Origin: Gemmatimonadota bacterium
Lineage (GTDB): Bacteria; Gemmatimonadota; Gemmatimonadetes; Palauibacterales; KS3-K002
Assembly (NCBI GenBank): GCA_020344215.1
Contig: CP070815.1
Coordinates: forward strand, 4,014,220 to 4,078,219
Length of the DNA: 64,000 nucleotides
Direction: 5' to 3'
Position numbers and translations under genes: made by a program. The stretch's first letter is position 1. The number at the start of each line of letters is the position of its first letter. The notes under the pieces were generated by a model. That model was given only the letters and a program-made list of their open reading frames with translations. It did not search any database and was not told the DNA's origin. This document shows positions 36,381 to 45,043 of the stretch, one piece after another.

Positions 36381-38192
36381 ATGCTGCGCTCAATGCGTCG
36401 AAACACGAAGATCATAATGCTGGTCGTGGCCCTGGCCTTCGTCGGCCTCATGGTCTTCCAGTGGGGGATGGACATCTCGGGCAGTAGCAGCCCCCAGGCA
36501 ACGGGAGAGGTTGGGCGGGTAAACGGCACCGTGATCAGCTATCAGGTCTGGACCATGACCTATCGCAACCTTGCCGACGAAGCGCGGGCGCAGAAGGGGT
36601 CGGCCCTGGACGACCGCGAGGGGGAGATGGTCGAGGAACAGGCCTGGAACCAGCTGGTCGGCCAGATTCTCATCGAGCAGGAGCTGGACCGCCGGGGCAT
36701 CTCGGTGACCGACGAGGAGATCAGACTGGCGTTCCAGACGACGCCGCCGCCCTGGCTGATGCAGAACGAGCTGTTCCAGACGGGCGGTCAGTTCGACTAC
36801 GACAAGTATCGTGAGTTCTTCTCCTCACAGGCCGTCGACCCGCAGCTGCTACTCCAGCTCGAGGACTACTACCGGACCATGCTGCCGCGTGCCCGGTTGA
36901 TGGAGCAAATCGGGAGCGGCATCTACATCCCCGACTCTGAACTTTGGTACAACTACCGCGACCAGAACGAGCAGGTGCGGGTGGCGTACATCGTGCTCGA
37001 CCCGGAACTGGCCGTGGAGGACTCTGAGGTGGAGGTGGCGCAGGAGGAGCTGCTGCGCCATTACGAGGAGAATATCGACGAGTTCGCTCGACCGGCCACA
37101 GCGGAAGTCCGGTTAGTGGCCTTCTCGCGGGTCCCGGGGCCCGCCGACAGCGCTGCAGCGCTGGAGGAGGCCGGCCGCATCCGCGGGGAGCTAATGGGTG
37201 GCGCGGATTTCGAGGAGCTTGCCAGAGCTCACAGCCGTGATCCGGCGACCGCGACATTGGGCGGTGACCTCGGCTGGCTGGAGCGCGGCACGATGCTGCC
37301 GGAAGTCGAGGATGCGGCCTTCGCGCTGGGGCCGGGCGAGATCTCGGAGCCGGTGCTCTCGCGGTTCGGTTACCACATCGTCAAGCTGGTCGAGAGAGAG
37401 GATGATCGCGTACGCGCCTCACACATCCTGATCACGATCCGCATGGATACTGCGACCGAGGATCGCCTGCTCGGCAACGTCGACCGCTTCGAGCGGATCG
37501 CGCTGACCGCCGGGATGGACGTGGCGGTCGACTCGCTGGGTGTGGAGGGGCGTCGCCTCACGCTGGTCGACGGGAGCGATTTCGTGTCGGGCCTGGGGTC
37601 TTTCCCGCCAGCCTACTATTGGGCCTTCCATGACTCCACGCTCGTTGGCGCCTTGAGCCCGGTCTACGAGACGGGCCAGGGTTGGTACTTCCTCCAACTC
37701 GAGGCGCGAACGCCGGACAGCTACATCCCATTCGAGGAAGCCGAGCAGGCGGTCCGCCGCCGCGTCGTGCTCGAGGAGAAGAAGTCGGTGGCGCGCGGCA
37801 TCGCCGGCCAGATCGCCGTCGACCTTAGAAGCAACAAGACGCTCGACGAGGTCGCCAGCGATCACGAGCTCACTTACCAGACCAGCACGCAGTTCACGCG
37901 ATTCGATTTCGTGCCCGGACTCGGTCAGGGGAACGAGGTCATCGGAACCGCGTTCGGGCTCGAGCTGAACCAGGTTGCCGGTCCGATAGAGTCCGACGAT
38001 CGCTTTTTCTTCATTCAGTTGGCCGATCGTGTCGAGGCCGATCGCGAGCGGTTCGAGCAGGAAAGGGAGCAGAGGCGGGCGCGCGTGATGATACAGCGCC
38101 AGCAGACGGCTCTGGACATTTGGCTGGCGGATCTGAGGGATCAGGCGGATATCGAGGATTACCGGCGGCAGGTATTCGTGCCGCGATCCTGA
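36381..38192 (+). CDS. ppiD: PpiD/SurA-type peptidyl-prolyl isomerase
   Basis: The 603-residue protein is a membrane-anchored periplasmic folding factor. A single transmembrane helix (about 12-30) follows MLRSMRRNTKI, then the SurA-N/PpiD chaperone region with GQILIEQELDRRGISVTDEEI, then a parvulin rotamase domain (about 225-345) with HSRDPATATLGGDLGWLERG and FGYHIVKL. It lacks the E. coli C-terminal layout, but the overall PpiD architecture is clear. It is one of only three plus-strand genes and is divergent from the TPR gene; a weak GTGGCA-N17-TAGATT promoter may precede it near 36292-36320. Confidence 0.9.
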   Translation: MLRSMRRNTKIIMLVVALAFVGLMVFQWGMDISGSSSPQATGEVGRVNGTVISYQVWTMTYRNLADEARAQKGSALDDREGEMVEEQAWNQLVGQILIEQELDRRGISVTDEEIRLAFQTTPPPWLMQNELFQTGGQFDYDKYREFFSSQAVDPQLLLQLEDYYRTMLPRARLMEQIGSGIYIPDSELWYNYRDQNEQVRVAYIVLDPELAVEDSEVEVAQEELLRHYEENIDEFARPATAEVRLVAFSRVPGPADSAAALEEAGRIRGELMGGADFEELARAHSRDPATATLGGDLGWLERGTMLPEVEDAAFALGPGEISEPVLSRFGYHIVKLVEREDDRVRASHILITIRMDTATEDRLLGNVDRFERIALTAGMDVAVDSLGVEGRRLTLVDGSDFVSGLGSFPPAYYWAFHDSTLVGALSPVYETGQGWYFLQLEARTPDSYIPFEEAEQAVRRRVVLEEKKSVARGIAGQIAVDLRSNKTLDEVASDHELTYQTSTQFTRFDFVPGLGQGNEVIGTAFGLELNQVAGPIESDDRFFFIQLADRVEADRERFEQEREQRRARVMIQRQQTALDIWLADLRDQADIEDYRRQVFVPRS

Positions 38193-38210
38193 GCGGCGAA
38201 GGACCAGATC

Positions 38211-38507
38211 TCAGAGCATCATGCGCGCCACATAGGCCACGACCAGGATACCGGCGACGCTAAACAGATTCACGTTCAGGACGATCGGCCCCAGCGTGAA
38301 GGCGATCACCAGCAGATCGATGCTCAGCGGGCCGAAACTGGCTGAGATCGTCGTTGTGAAGAACTCTCGGAACGGGCCCTCGGGGATAAAGAGCACGGAC
38401 AGCTTGGTGAGGATCGCCCCGAGCAGAAACCCGAGTGCCAGGATAGCCGCCACCCGCCACGGCGAGCGGCCGGTAGGCCGCACCAGCAAACCGTCTCCCC
38501 GAGTCAC
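38211..38507 (-). CDS. Small membrane protein, DUF4321-like
   Basis: This 98-residue protein starts with GTG overlapping the polyprenyl synthase stop as GTGA. It has an N-terminal positively charged segment (GRSPWRVAAILALGFLLGAIL) and a second hydrophobic stretch near the C-terminus (LLVIAFTLGPIVLNVNLFSVAGILVVAYV), so two transmembrane helices flank a short loop. This matches the layout of DUF4321 proteins, whose role is unknown. It converges on ppiD with an 18-base gap. Confidence 0.65.
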   Translation of the reverse strand: MTRGDGLLVRPTGRSPWRVAAILALGFLLGAILTKLSVLFIPEGPFREFFTTTISASFGPLSIDLLVIAFTLGPIVLNVNLFSVAGILVVAYVARMML

Positions 38508-39490
38508 TTCCGCCGCCCGATGGTGTAGCCCACCGCCTCGGCCAGCGCCGTCGCTGCCGGGCTTTCCGGCAGGTCCGCGATGGCGGCAAGCGCCCGGTTT
38601 GCAAACTCCCGCGCCTTACCCTTGGCGTGCGTGATGCCGCCGCACCGGTGGGTCGCCTCAACAACGCGCGTGATCAGGTCATCGTCGGGCTCGGGATCGG
38701 CGAACAGAGCGTTGACGGCGAGCCGCTGCTCTTGATCGAAGTCGCGCAGGGCCACGATCAGGGGGAGCGTCACCTTGTGCTCGCGAAGATCTTGACCGGA
38801 GGGCTTTCCAGTTACGTCCTCAGCGCCGGTATAGTCGAGGATGTCGTCCGCGATCTGGAAGGCCATGCCGAGAGCGTAGCCGAAGGCCTTTAGCCTATCG
38901 CGATATCTCAGGTCGCCGACCATGGAGCCCAGCTCGCACGTCGCCGACATCAGCGAGGCGGTCTTCGCGCTGATCAGCCGGTAGTAATCGTCCTCGCTGA
39001 AGGAGAGGGCATCGTGCATAGCGAGCTGCCGCATCTCGCCGATCGTCATCGCGTTCGCCGCGTCCGCCAGGACCTTGATCACGTCTACCCGCTGCAGCCT
39101 GGTCATCTCCATCACGGACCGTGAGTACAGGTAGTCGCCCATAATGATGGCGGTCTGATGGCCCCACACCGAATTGACCGTGGGCATTCCGCGCCGCAAT
39201 GCGGAGTGGTCGACGGCGTCATCGTGGACGAGGGTCGCCAGATGCACGGCCTCCACGACGGCAGCCAGCAGCAGGGCCTCGCGACTCGGCTTTCCACCGA
39301 TCTCGTTGCACAGTAGCAGCAGGGTCGGGCGGAAGAGCTTGCCGCGCTTCAGCAGGAGGTAGTCGTTGACTTCGTCGATCAGCTCGAACTCGTCCACGAC
39401 CAAGCGACGCATCACCTCGTCGAGCTCATCGAGCCGGGCACGAACCGGCTCCTGAATCCGGACCAGATCTGGCAGAGCAGTACGCAGCAT
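38504..39490 (-). CDS. ispB: Polyprenyl diphosphate synthase
   Basis: The 328-residue trans-prenyltransferase makes the side chain of menaquinone/ubiquinone or undecaprenyl-like chains. The first aspartate-rich motif is LVHDDAVDH (DDxxD), the second ADDILDYTG; GKLFRPTLLLL and KTASLMSATCELG are also typical. I prefer ATG 39490: the in-frame GTG at 39547 lies upstream of the predicted transcription start (about 39539) of the promoter at 39546-39575. It is followed directly by the DUF4321-like gene. Confidence 0.92.
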   Translation of the reverse strand: MLRTALPDLVRIQEPVRARLDELDEVMRRLVVDEFELIDEVNDYLLLKRGKLFRPTLLLLCNEIGGKPSREALLLAAVVEAVHLATLVHDDAVDHSALRRGMPTVNSVWGHQTAIIMGDYLYSRSVMEMTRLQRVDVIKVLADAANAMTIGEMRQLAMHDALSFSEDDYYRLISAKTASLMSATCELGSMVGDLRYRDRLKAFGYALGMAFQIADDILDYTGAEDVTGKPSGQDLREHKVTLPLIVALRDFDQEQRLAVNALFADPEPDDDLITRVVEATHRCGGITHAKGKAREFANRALAAIADLPESPAATALAEAVGYTIGRRK

Positions 39491-39545
39491 ACTCGCTATG
39501 TCAGTGACACTGCAGGCGCCGCCAAGAGGGCGCGACTCGGCGGAC

Positions 39546-39575
39546 ACTTTAGCGGGGCAAAAGCAGGTTTGTCAA
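39546..39575 (-). promoter_or_regulatory. Promoter of the polyprenyl synthase gene
   Basis: On the minus strand TTGACA (39575-39570), an 18-base spacer and TAAAGT (39551-39546) lie in the 100-base gap after the TPR gene. The expected transcript start near 39539 supports translation from the ATG at 39490. Confidence 0.55.
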
Positions 39576-39590
39576 AGGGGGGTACGATCG

Positions 39591-41702
39591 CTAGCGCAGG
39601 GCAGAGACGCGCCGGGCCACGTCTCTGAAGTTGACGTCGCAGCCGAGCACTCGCTCGTACCATTCGAGGGCGCTGGCCGCCTCGCCGAGATCCTCGTGCG
39701 AACGGCCCATGGCGTAGAAGATACCGACGAGCTCCTCATCTTTCTGACCGGGGACTTGGAGAGCTCGGTTCAGGACCTTGAGCGCAATGCGATGGTCCCC
39801 TTTCTCGGTGAAGCAGGCGCCGAGCATCTCGATCGCGCGCAACCGGTACTCGAGGCCGCGGGCGGCGATCTGGAACTCAGCGATCGCCTCATCGACCAAG
39901 CCCATCTCCTTGAAGGCGCAGCCCAAGTCGTAGTGACTCGCAGCGTCTTCCTCCTCGATCGCTTCCGCCACCTTCGATTTGAATTGGCTAAGCATCTCCG
40001 AGAAGTTGACGTCCGCCTCACTCTGGGGGTCCGCCGCAGCTATCTTGAACCGCGTGCTCTTGGCCTTCGCCTTCTCCTCCTCCCGGACCAGGGAACCGAG
40101 GTCGACGTAGTCGCCCGCAGCAGGTGCCGCCGCCGGTGCTCTACTCGGCGCCGGCGCTGCCTCCTCCTCCACGAACATCTCGAGCGCCGTCTCGGCCCGC
40201 CGGTTCCGCGGGTCGAGCTCGAGGACCCGTGCGTACACGGCGCGCGCCTTGTTGCTGGCATCGGTACGGTCCAGGCAGTCGGCCAGGGCAAGGTAGGCCT
40301 CGATCAGCCCCGGGCGATCACCCGATCTTAGGGCAAGCTCGACTCGCTTCTGGTAGGCGCGAACGTCGCTAACATTCAACCGTACCAACTCATCGAGCAC
40401 TCGGCCGGCCTCCCGGAACTGGCCCTGCTGCTCGTAGCCCTCCAGCGCTTCGCCCAAGCATACGGTGGCTTTATCCCGCTCGCCCGCTTCCAGCAGCGCC
40501 TCGGAGAGATCGAACAACAGCGCCGGACGGCGGCCCTCCGTCTGGAGCCGGGTCTCGAATTCGGCGATGCGATCCGCCGGTGTGGCCGCGACCGCGTGCG
40601 CGGGCGGTGCCGGCGGCTCCGGCGGGGGCTCCGACACAGCCGTCGAGTCCACCCAATCAACCTCGGGCAGTTCCTCAACGCCGAATGATTGCTCCTCCGC
40701 CGGCATCTCCATCTCGATCGCCGGCTCTGCCTGAGCCAGCGATGTAGGCACAATGTCGAGCGGCGGCTCCGCCGACTCCTCACCGAAAAGTTCCTGCTCC
40801 AGCTCCTCCAACGCGGACGCGTTGACTTCGAGACCCTCCATGTCGAGATCCGGCTCCACCAAGTCAACCGCGTCCAAGTCGCCACCCAGATCCCCGGGCG
40901 TCTCTAGTTCGGCCGGCGCTATTGTGACCGGCTCGTCGGCAACTACAGGCTGGCGCAGCGGTGGCAGTTCGGGCTCCGGCTCGGGCTCCGGCTCCGGCTC
41001 ATCGCCCCACGGCAGGATCTCCGGAAGCTCGAGAACCCCCTCGGCGTCGATCATGCTCGAGGTTGAGGCCTCCGGCGGATCGACCTCGGGGTCGCGATTG
41101 GGGGCAAGCTCGAGGATGCGCCCCCTAACCTCCTGGGCATCGGCGTCCCGGCCCTCTTGGGTGAGGTCGCGCCAAGCGAGTCGCAGCTGCTCTACTGCGT
41201 GCTTGGCCCGGTCGTGCTCGATCAACTGCTCGGCGATCATCAGGCGGACCTCGGGGTCCGGCGACAGATCGGCGAACTCAATAAGCGCCGCAAAGGCCTC
41301 ATCGAGCTGACCGGCCCGCTGCATGCGCTCGGCATACTCGAGAAAGTGCCGGCGGGCATCTGAGAGGAAGCCCTTGGCTGCTCCGATCTTGCCCAGCTTC
41401 AGGTAGGCCGAGTGCCGGTTCGGCTGGTTGCGCAGGATCTTGTTACAGAGGGCGATCGCGTTGTTGTAGAAGCCAGCGGCGAGGTGTCCGTCGGCGGCCA
41501 GCTCGTAGTAGTGGACCGCCCGGTTGACGTCGCCGATCCGGCGATACAGGTCGCCAACCCGATTGTACAGAGCGAGATCGATCTCGCGGCGCGCCTGGCG
41601 ATCCGCTTGTATGGCGGCTTCGTACTCCTCGATCGCGCGCTTCCAGTTCTCGCGCTGCTCGAAGGTCCTCGCTCGTTGCCTGTACTGGGCTGCCTTGCTC
41701 AT
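39591..41702 (-). CDS. Large TPR protein with acidic linker
   Basis: The protein has 703 residues and no signal peptide. Residues 1-210 contain several TPR units (RARTFEQRENWKRAIEEYEAA, LYNRVGDLYRRIGDVNRAVHYYELA, SAYLKLGKIGAAKG). Residues about 215-380 are acidic and proline-rich with an EPEP run. A second TPR array (about 385-520), an Ala/Pro linker and a third array (about 580-690, SHYDLGCAFKEMGLVDEAIAEF) follow. Function unknown; a scaffolding role is the usual guess for such repeats. The start ATG 41702 is preceded by a 15-base tandem repeat. Confidence 0.85.
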   Translation of the reverse strand: MSKAAQYRQRARTFEQRENWKRAIEEYEAAIQADRQARREIDLALYNRVGDLYRRIGDVNRAVHYYELAADGHLAAGFYNNAIALCNKILRNQPNRHSAYLKLGKIGAAKGFLSDARRHFLEYAERMQRAGQLDEAFAALIEFADLSPDPEVRLMIAEQLIEHDRAKHAVEQLRLAWRDLTQEGRDADAQEVRGRILELAPNRDPEVDPPEASTSSMIDAEGVLELPEILPWGDEPEPEPEPEPELPPLRQPVVADEPVTIAPAELETPGDLGGDLDAVDLVEPDLDMEGLEVNASALEELEQELFGEESAEPPLDIVPTSLAQAEPAIEMEMPAEEQSFGVEELPEVDWVDSTAVSEPPPEPPAPPAHAVAATPADRIAEFETRLQTEGRRPALLFDLSEALLEAGERDKATVCLGEALEGYEQQGQFREAGRVLDELVRLNVSDVRAYQKRVELALRSGDRPGLIEAYLALADCLDRTDASNKARAVYARVLELDPRNRRAETALEMFVEEEAAPAPSRAPAAAPAAGDYVDLGSLVREEEKAKAKSTRFKIAAADPQSEADVNFSEMLSQFKSKVAEAIEEEDAASHYDLGCAFKEMGLVDEAIAEFQIAARGLEYRLRAIEMLGACFTEKGDHRIALKVLNRALQVPGQKDEELVGIFYAMGRSHEDLGEAASALEWYERVLGCDVNFRDVARRVSALR

Positions 41703-41703
41703 C

Positions 41704-41733
41704 CTCAGTCGGTTCCGGCTCAGTCGGTTCTGG
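41704..41733. repeat. Tandem 15-base repeat before the TPR gene
   Basis: CTCAGTCGGTTCCGG (41704-41718) is repeated as CTCAGTCGGTTCTGG (41719-41733) with one difference, immediately upstream of the TPR start codon. It may affect translation initiation or simply be a slippage product. Confidence 0.7.
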
Positions 41734-41878
41734 CTGCCTCCGGATCGCCGCTCACACGCGCCCGCCCGCCCGGCCCGAAAGACCGGGCAGCCGGCCAAAC
41801 TTTAAAGATACACAATCGCGCTGACTTTTCAGCAGCCCGCCGGGGAGCGGCCCACCGCCACGGGCAGCGGCGGACAGC

Positions 41879-41900
41879 GTGGCGGCACAGCTGCCGCCAC
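41879..41900. other. Perfect hairpin between hutI and TPR gene
   Basis: A 9-base stem GTGGCGGCA/TGCCGCCAC with a 4-base loop lies 31 bases past the hutI stop in the direction of transcription. There is no T-tract, so it may stabilise the hut mRNA end or act with Rho; a true intrinsic terminator is unlikely. Confidence 0.5.
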
Positions 41901-41931
41901 TGTACACCGAAATGCAAGCTATGTTGCAGGA

Positions 41932-43176
41932 TCAGTGGGCCCGCACCCCCCGCTTCCATACCGCAGCGCAGTGATTGCTACCGTAAAGGTAGGGGACGAG
42001 CCGGTAGTCCGGAACGTCGAACGCGGCGACGTCCGCCGGCGCACCCGGCTCGAGCGTCCCCCGCCCGTCGGCGAGCCGGAGGCCGGCGGCGCCGTTCGCC
42101 GTGGCGGCGACGAAGGCCTCGGCCGGCGACATCCCCAGCTGGCTGCAGGCCAGGCTCATCACCACCTGTAGGTTCACAGTCGGCGACGAACCGGGGTTGA
42201 AGTCGGTGGCGAGGGCGACGGCTGCCCCGGCGTCGATCAGCCTGCGGGCCGGCGGGTAGTAAGTCTTGCCGAGGAAGAGCAGTGTCCCTGGCAGGAGCGT
42301 CGCGACGGTACCTGAGCTGGCCAGTGCGGCGATGCCCGCCTCCGAGATCGCGCCCAGGTGGTCGGCGGAGGCGGCCTCGAACTCGGCGGCAAGCTCGGCT
42401 CCACCGCTCGACTCGAACTCGTCGGCGTGCAGCCTCGGCACCAACCCATGCTGGACGGCAGCCTCGAGGACGCGACGCGTCTGCTCCGGCGTATAGACGC
42501 CCGGCTCCATGAAGACGTCGCAGAATACCGCCAGACCCGACTCCGCGACAGCCGGGATCATCTCCCTGACCACCAGGTCGACATACTCCTCGCGGCGCTC
42601 CCGGTATTCCGGTGGAAACGCGTGTGCGCCCAGGAAGGTGGGCACGAGGTCGATCCATTCCTCCTTCGCAAGCTCCTGAATGACCCGGAGCATCTTCAGC
42701 TCGTCCTCCGGATTGAGGCCGTAGCCACTCTTCACCTCCGCCGTCGTCGTACCGTGCTCCAACATCCGGCGCAGGCGGGCGTGGCCGAGTTCGACCAGCT
42801 CGGACTCCGAGTGCTCTCGCAGGTCACGGACCGACGCGTTGATTCCACCACCTCTCCGCGCGATCTCCATGTACGGCACGCCCGCACTACGGAGCTCGTA
42901 CTCGTCGAGACGGTAGCGACCGAACACCGCGTGCGTATGCGAGTCGACAAGCCCCGGAGTGAGGACGTGACCACCAAGATCGATCCGCTCGGCCTCCGGG
43001 AACCGGTCGCGGAGTCCCTCTTGCGAGCCCACGGCCTCGACCTTCCCGTTGCGGATCGCTACCGCGCCGTCCTCCAGCAGGCCGACGTCCGACATCGCCT
43101 TGCCGCGGCGCGGTGCGCTGCCTCCCGGGCAGGTGAGTATCTGCGAAGCTTCGAGGATCAGCGTGTGTTCAGGCAT
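41932..43176 (-). CDS. hutI: Imidazolonepropionase
   Basis: The 414-residue amidohydrolase carries out the third step of histidine degradation, opening imidazolone propionate to N-formimino-glutamate. Motifs: the metal-binding DSHTHAVFGRYR, EVKSGYGL, PTFLGAHAFPPEY, LHADEFESSGG and ALATDFNPGSSP. ATG 43176 gives the usual MPEHTLIL start; the longer frame upstream is not conserved. It follows hutU with a 138-base gap that contains GTTGAAC-type spacer words. The hutH gene is not in the window. Confidence 0.94.
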   Translation of the reverse strand: MPEHTLILEASQILTCPGGSAPRRGKAMSDVGLLEDGAVAIRNGKVEAVGSQEGLRDRFPEAERIDLGGHVLTPGLVDSHTHAVFGRYRLDEYELRSAGVPYMEIARRGGGINASVRDLREHSESELVELGHARLRRMLEHGTTTAEVKSGYGLNPEDELKMLRVIQELAKEEWIDLVPTFLGAHAFPPEYRERREEYVDLVVREMIPAVAESGLAVFCDVFMEPGVYTPEQTRRVLEAAVQHGLVPRLHADEFESSGGAELAAEFEAASADHLGAISEAGIAALASSGTVATLLPGTLLFLGKTYYPPARRLIDAGAAVALATDFNPGSSPTVNLQVVMSLACSQLGMSPAEAFVAATANGAAGLRLADGRGTLEPGAPADVAAFDVPDYRLVPYLYGSNHCAAVWKRGVRAH

Positions 43177-43314
43177 AGTGCTGGTTGAGCTCGATATCCG
43201 ACGGCCGATGGTCGAGTACGCCGACACGTGGAGATCGATGCTCGGACGTTGAACGTGGACCGTTGAATTCTCACTGCTAGTCGATCGTCGGCTGTTGCCT
43301 ATCGGGCGTCGAGT

Positions 43315-44982
43315 CTAGTCCGCCATAGGGATCTTGATCCCGTGCTTCCGGGCGGTCTCGACGGCGGTCTCATAGCCCGCATCGGCGTGCCGTGCCACGC
43401 CGCTGCCCGGATCGTTGGTCAGCACGCGCTCGAGCCGCCGCGCGGCTTCCGGAGTGCCGTCGGCGACGATCACCATGCCGGCGTGGAGCGAGTCGCCGAT
43501 GCCGACGCCGCCCCCGTGGTGGAAGCTGACCCAAGTCGCGCCGCTCGCCACGTTCAGCATGGCGTTGAGGATCGGCCAGTCGGCAATCGCATCGCTGCCA
43601 TCCTTCATCCCTTCGGTTTCCCGGAAAGGGCTCGCGACCGAGCCGGTGTCGAGGTGGTCGCGACCGATCACGATGGGCGCCTTGACCTCGCCGCTCGCCA
43701 CCAGCTGGTTGATGGCCAGGCCGAATTTGGCACGCTCGCCTTGACCTAGCCAGCAGATCCGCGAAGGCAGACCCTGGAACGCCACCTTCTCGCTGGCCAT
43801 CGTGATCCAGCGCCCCAGCGGTTCATCGTCCGGGAAGAGCTCGAGCACCAGCTCATCGGTGCGATGGATGTCCGCCGGCTCGCCCGAGAGGGCCGCCCAG
43901 CGGAAGGGGCCCTTGCCGAGACAGAAGAGCGGGCGGATATAGGCCTGCACGAAACCGGGGAAGTCGAAGGCGTTTTCGACGCCAGCGTCTCGGGCCTGGG
44001 CACGGATGTTGTTCCCGTAGTCGAAGACCACCGCACCTTGGCGCTTCAACTCGAGCATGCCGCGCACGTGCTCCGCGATCGAGTCCATCGCCCGCTGCTC
44101 GTACGTCTGCGGATCCCGCGACCTCAGGTCCGTCGCCTGCTCAACCGAGAGGCCCTGTGGCACGTACCCGTTCAGTGGGTCATGCGCGCTCGTCTGGTCG
44201 GTCACCAGGTCGGGTGTGACTCCGCGCCGCGCGATTTCGGGGACGACGTCGGCGCAGTTGCCGACCAGACCGACGGAGAGCGGCTCGCCTCGATCTCGAG
44301 CAGCCAGCACCCAGCCGAGCGCTTCGTCAAGGTCGCGCGTAGCCCGATCGAGATACCGTGTACCCAGACGCCGCTCGATGCGGGCCGGGTCCACCTCGAC
44401 GCCCAGGAAGACACCGCCGTTCATCGTCGCCGCGAGTGGCTGGGCCCCGCCCATGCCGCCCAGACCACCGCTGAGCACGAGGCGACCGGAGAGCGAGCCG
44501 TCGAAGTGTTCGCGGGCCGCCGCGGCGAACGTCTCATACGTCCCCTGCAAGATCCCCTGCGTGCCGATGTAGATCCAGGAACCGGCGGTCATCTGCCCGT
44601 ACATGATCAGGCCCTTCCGCTCCAAGTCCCTGAAGTAGCTCCAGTTCGCCCAGCGCCCCACCAGGTTCGCGTTCGCAATCAGTACCCTCGGCGCGTCGGG
44701 GTGCGTCGTGAACACTCCAACCGGCTTGCCGCTCTGCACGAGCAGCGTCTCGTCGCTACCCAGCTCGCGCAGCGACCCGACGATCGCCTCGAACGCCTCC
44801 CAGGAGCGCGCCGCCTTGCCCGAGCCACCATAGATGACGAGCTCGGCCGGTTTCTCGGCCACCTCCGGGTCGAGGTTGTTCATCAGCATCCTGAGCGCAG
44901 CCTCCTGCTGCCAGCCCTTGCAGGAGATCTCGGTCCCTCGCGGCGCGTATACGGTGCGCGTTTCATTCTTCACCGTGGCCAT
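43315..44982 (-). CDS. hutU: Urocanate hydratase
   Basis: The 555-residue urocanase uses NAD as an electrophile and makes imidazolone propionate. Typical blocks are [45 protein letters not shown] [31 protein letters not shown] and the active-site region [14 protein letters not shown]. Length and order are normal. A GGAGGG ribosome site lies 4 bases before the ATG. With hutI it forms a histidine-use operon. Confidence 0.96.
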   Translation of the reverse strand: MATVKNETRTVYAPRGTEISCKGWQQEAALRMLMNNLDPEVAEKPAELVIYGGSGKAARSWEAFEAIVGSLRELGSDETLLVQSGKPVGVFTTHPDAPRVLIANANLVGRWANWSYFRDLERKGLIMYGQMTAGSWIYIGTQGILQGTYETFAAAAREHFDGSLSGRLVLSGGLGGMGGAQPLAATMNGGVFLGVEVDPARIERRLGTRYLDRATRDLDEALGWVLAARDRGEPLSVGLVGNCADVVPEIARRGVTPDLVTDQTSAHDPLNGYVPQGLSVEQATDLRSRDPQTYEQRAMDSIAEHVRGMLELKRQGAVVFDYGNNIRAQARDAGVENAFDFPGFVQAYIRPLFCLGKGPFRWAALSGEPADIHRTDELVLELFPDDEPLGRWITMASEKVAFQGLPSRICWLGQGERAKFGLAINQLVASGEVKAPIVIGRDHLDTGSVASPFRETEGMKDGSDAIADWPILNAMLNVASGATWVSFHHGGGVGIGDSLHAGMVIVADGTPEAARRLERVLTNDPGSGVARHADAGYETAVETARKHGIKIPMAD

Positions 44983-45043
44983 CGAACCCTCCGGTTTCCG
45001 GCTTCAGGCGCTGACCGTCGAACCAGGTGACGCCGCCGGCGCC

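Noticed and set aside
41879..41900. Intrinsic terminator of the hut operon
   Set aside because: The stem is perfect, but no T-tract follows on the minus strand.
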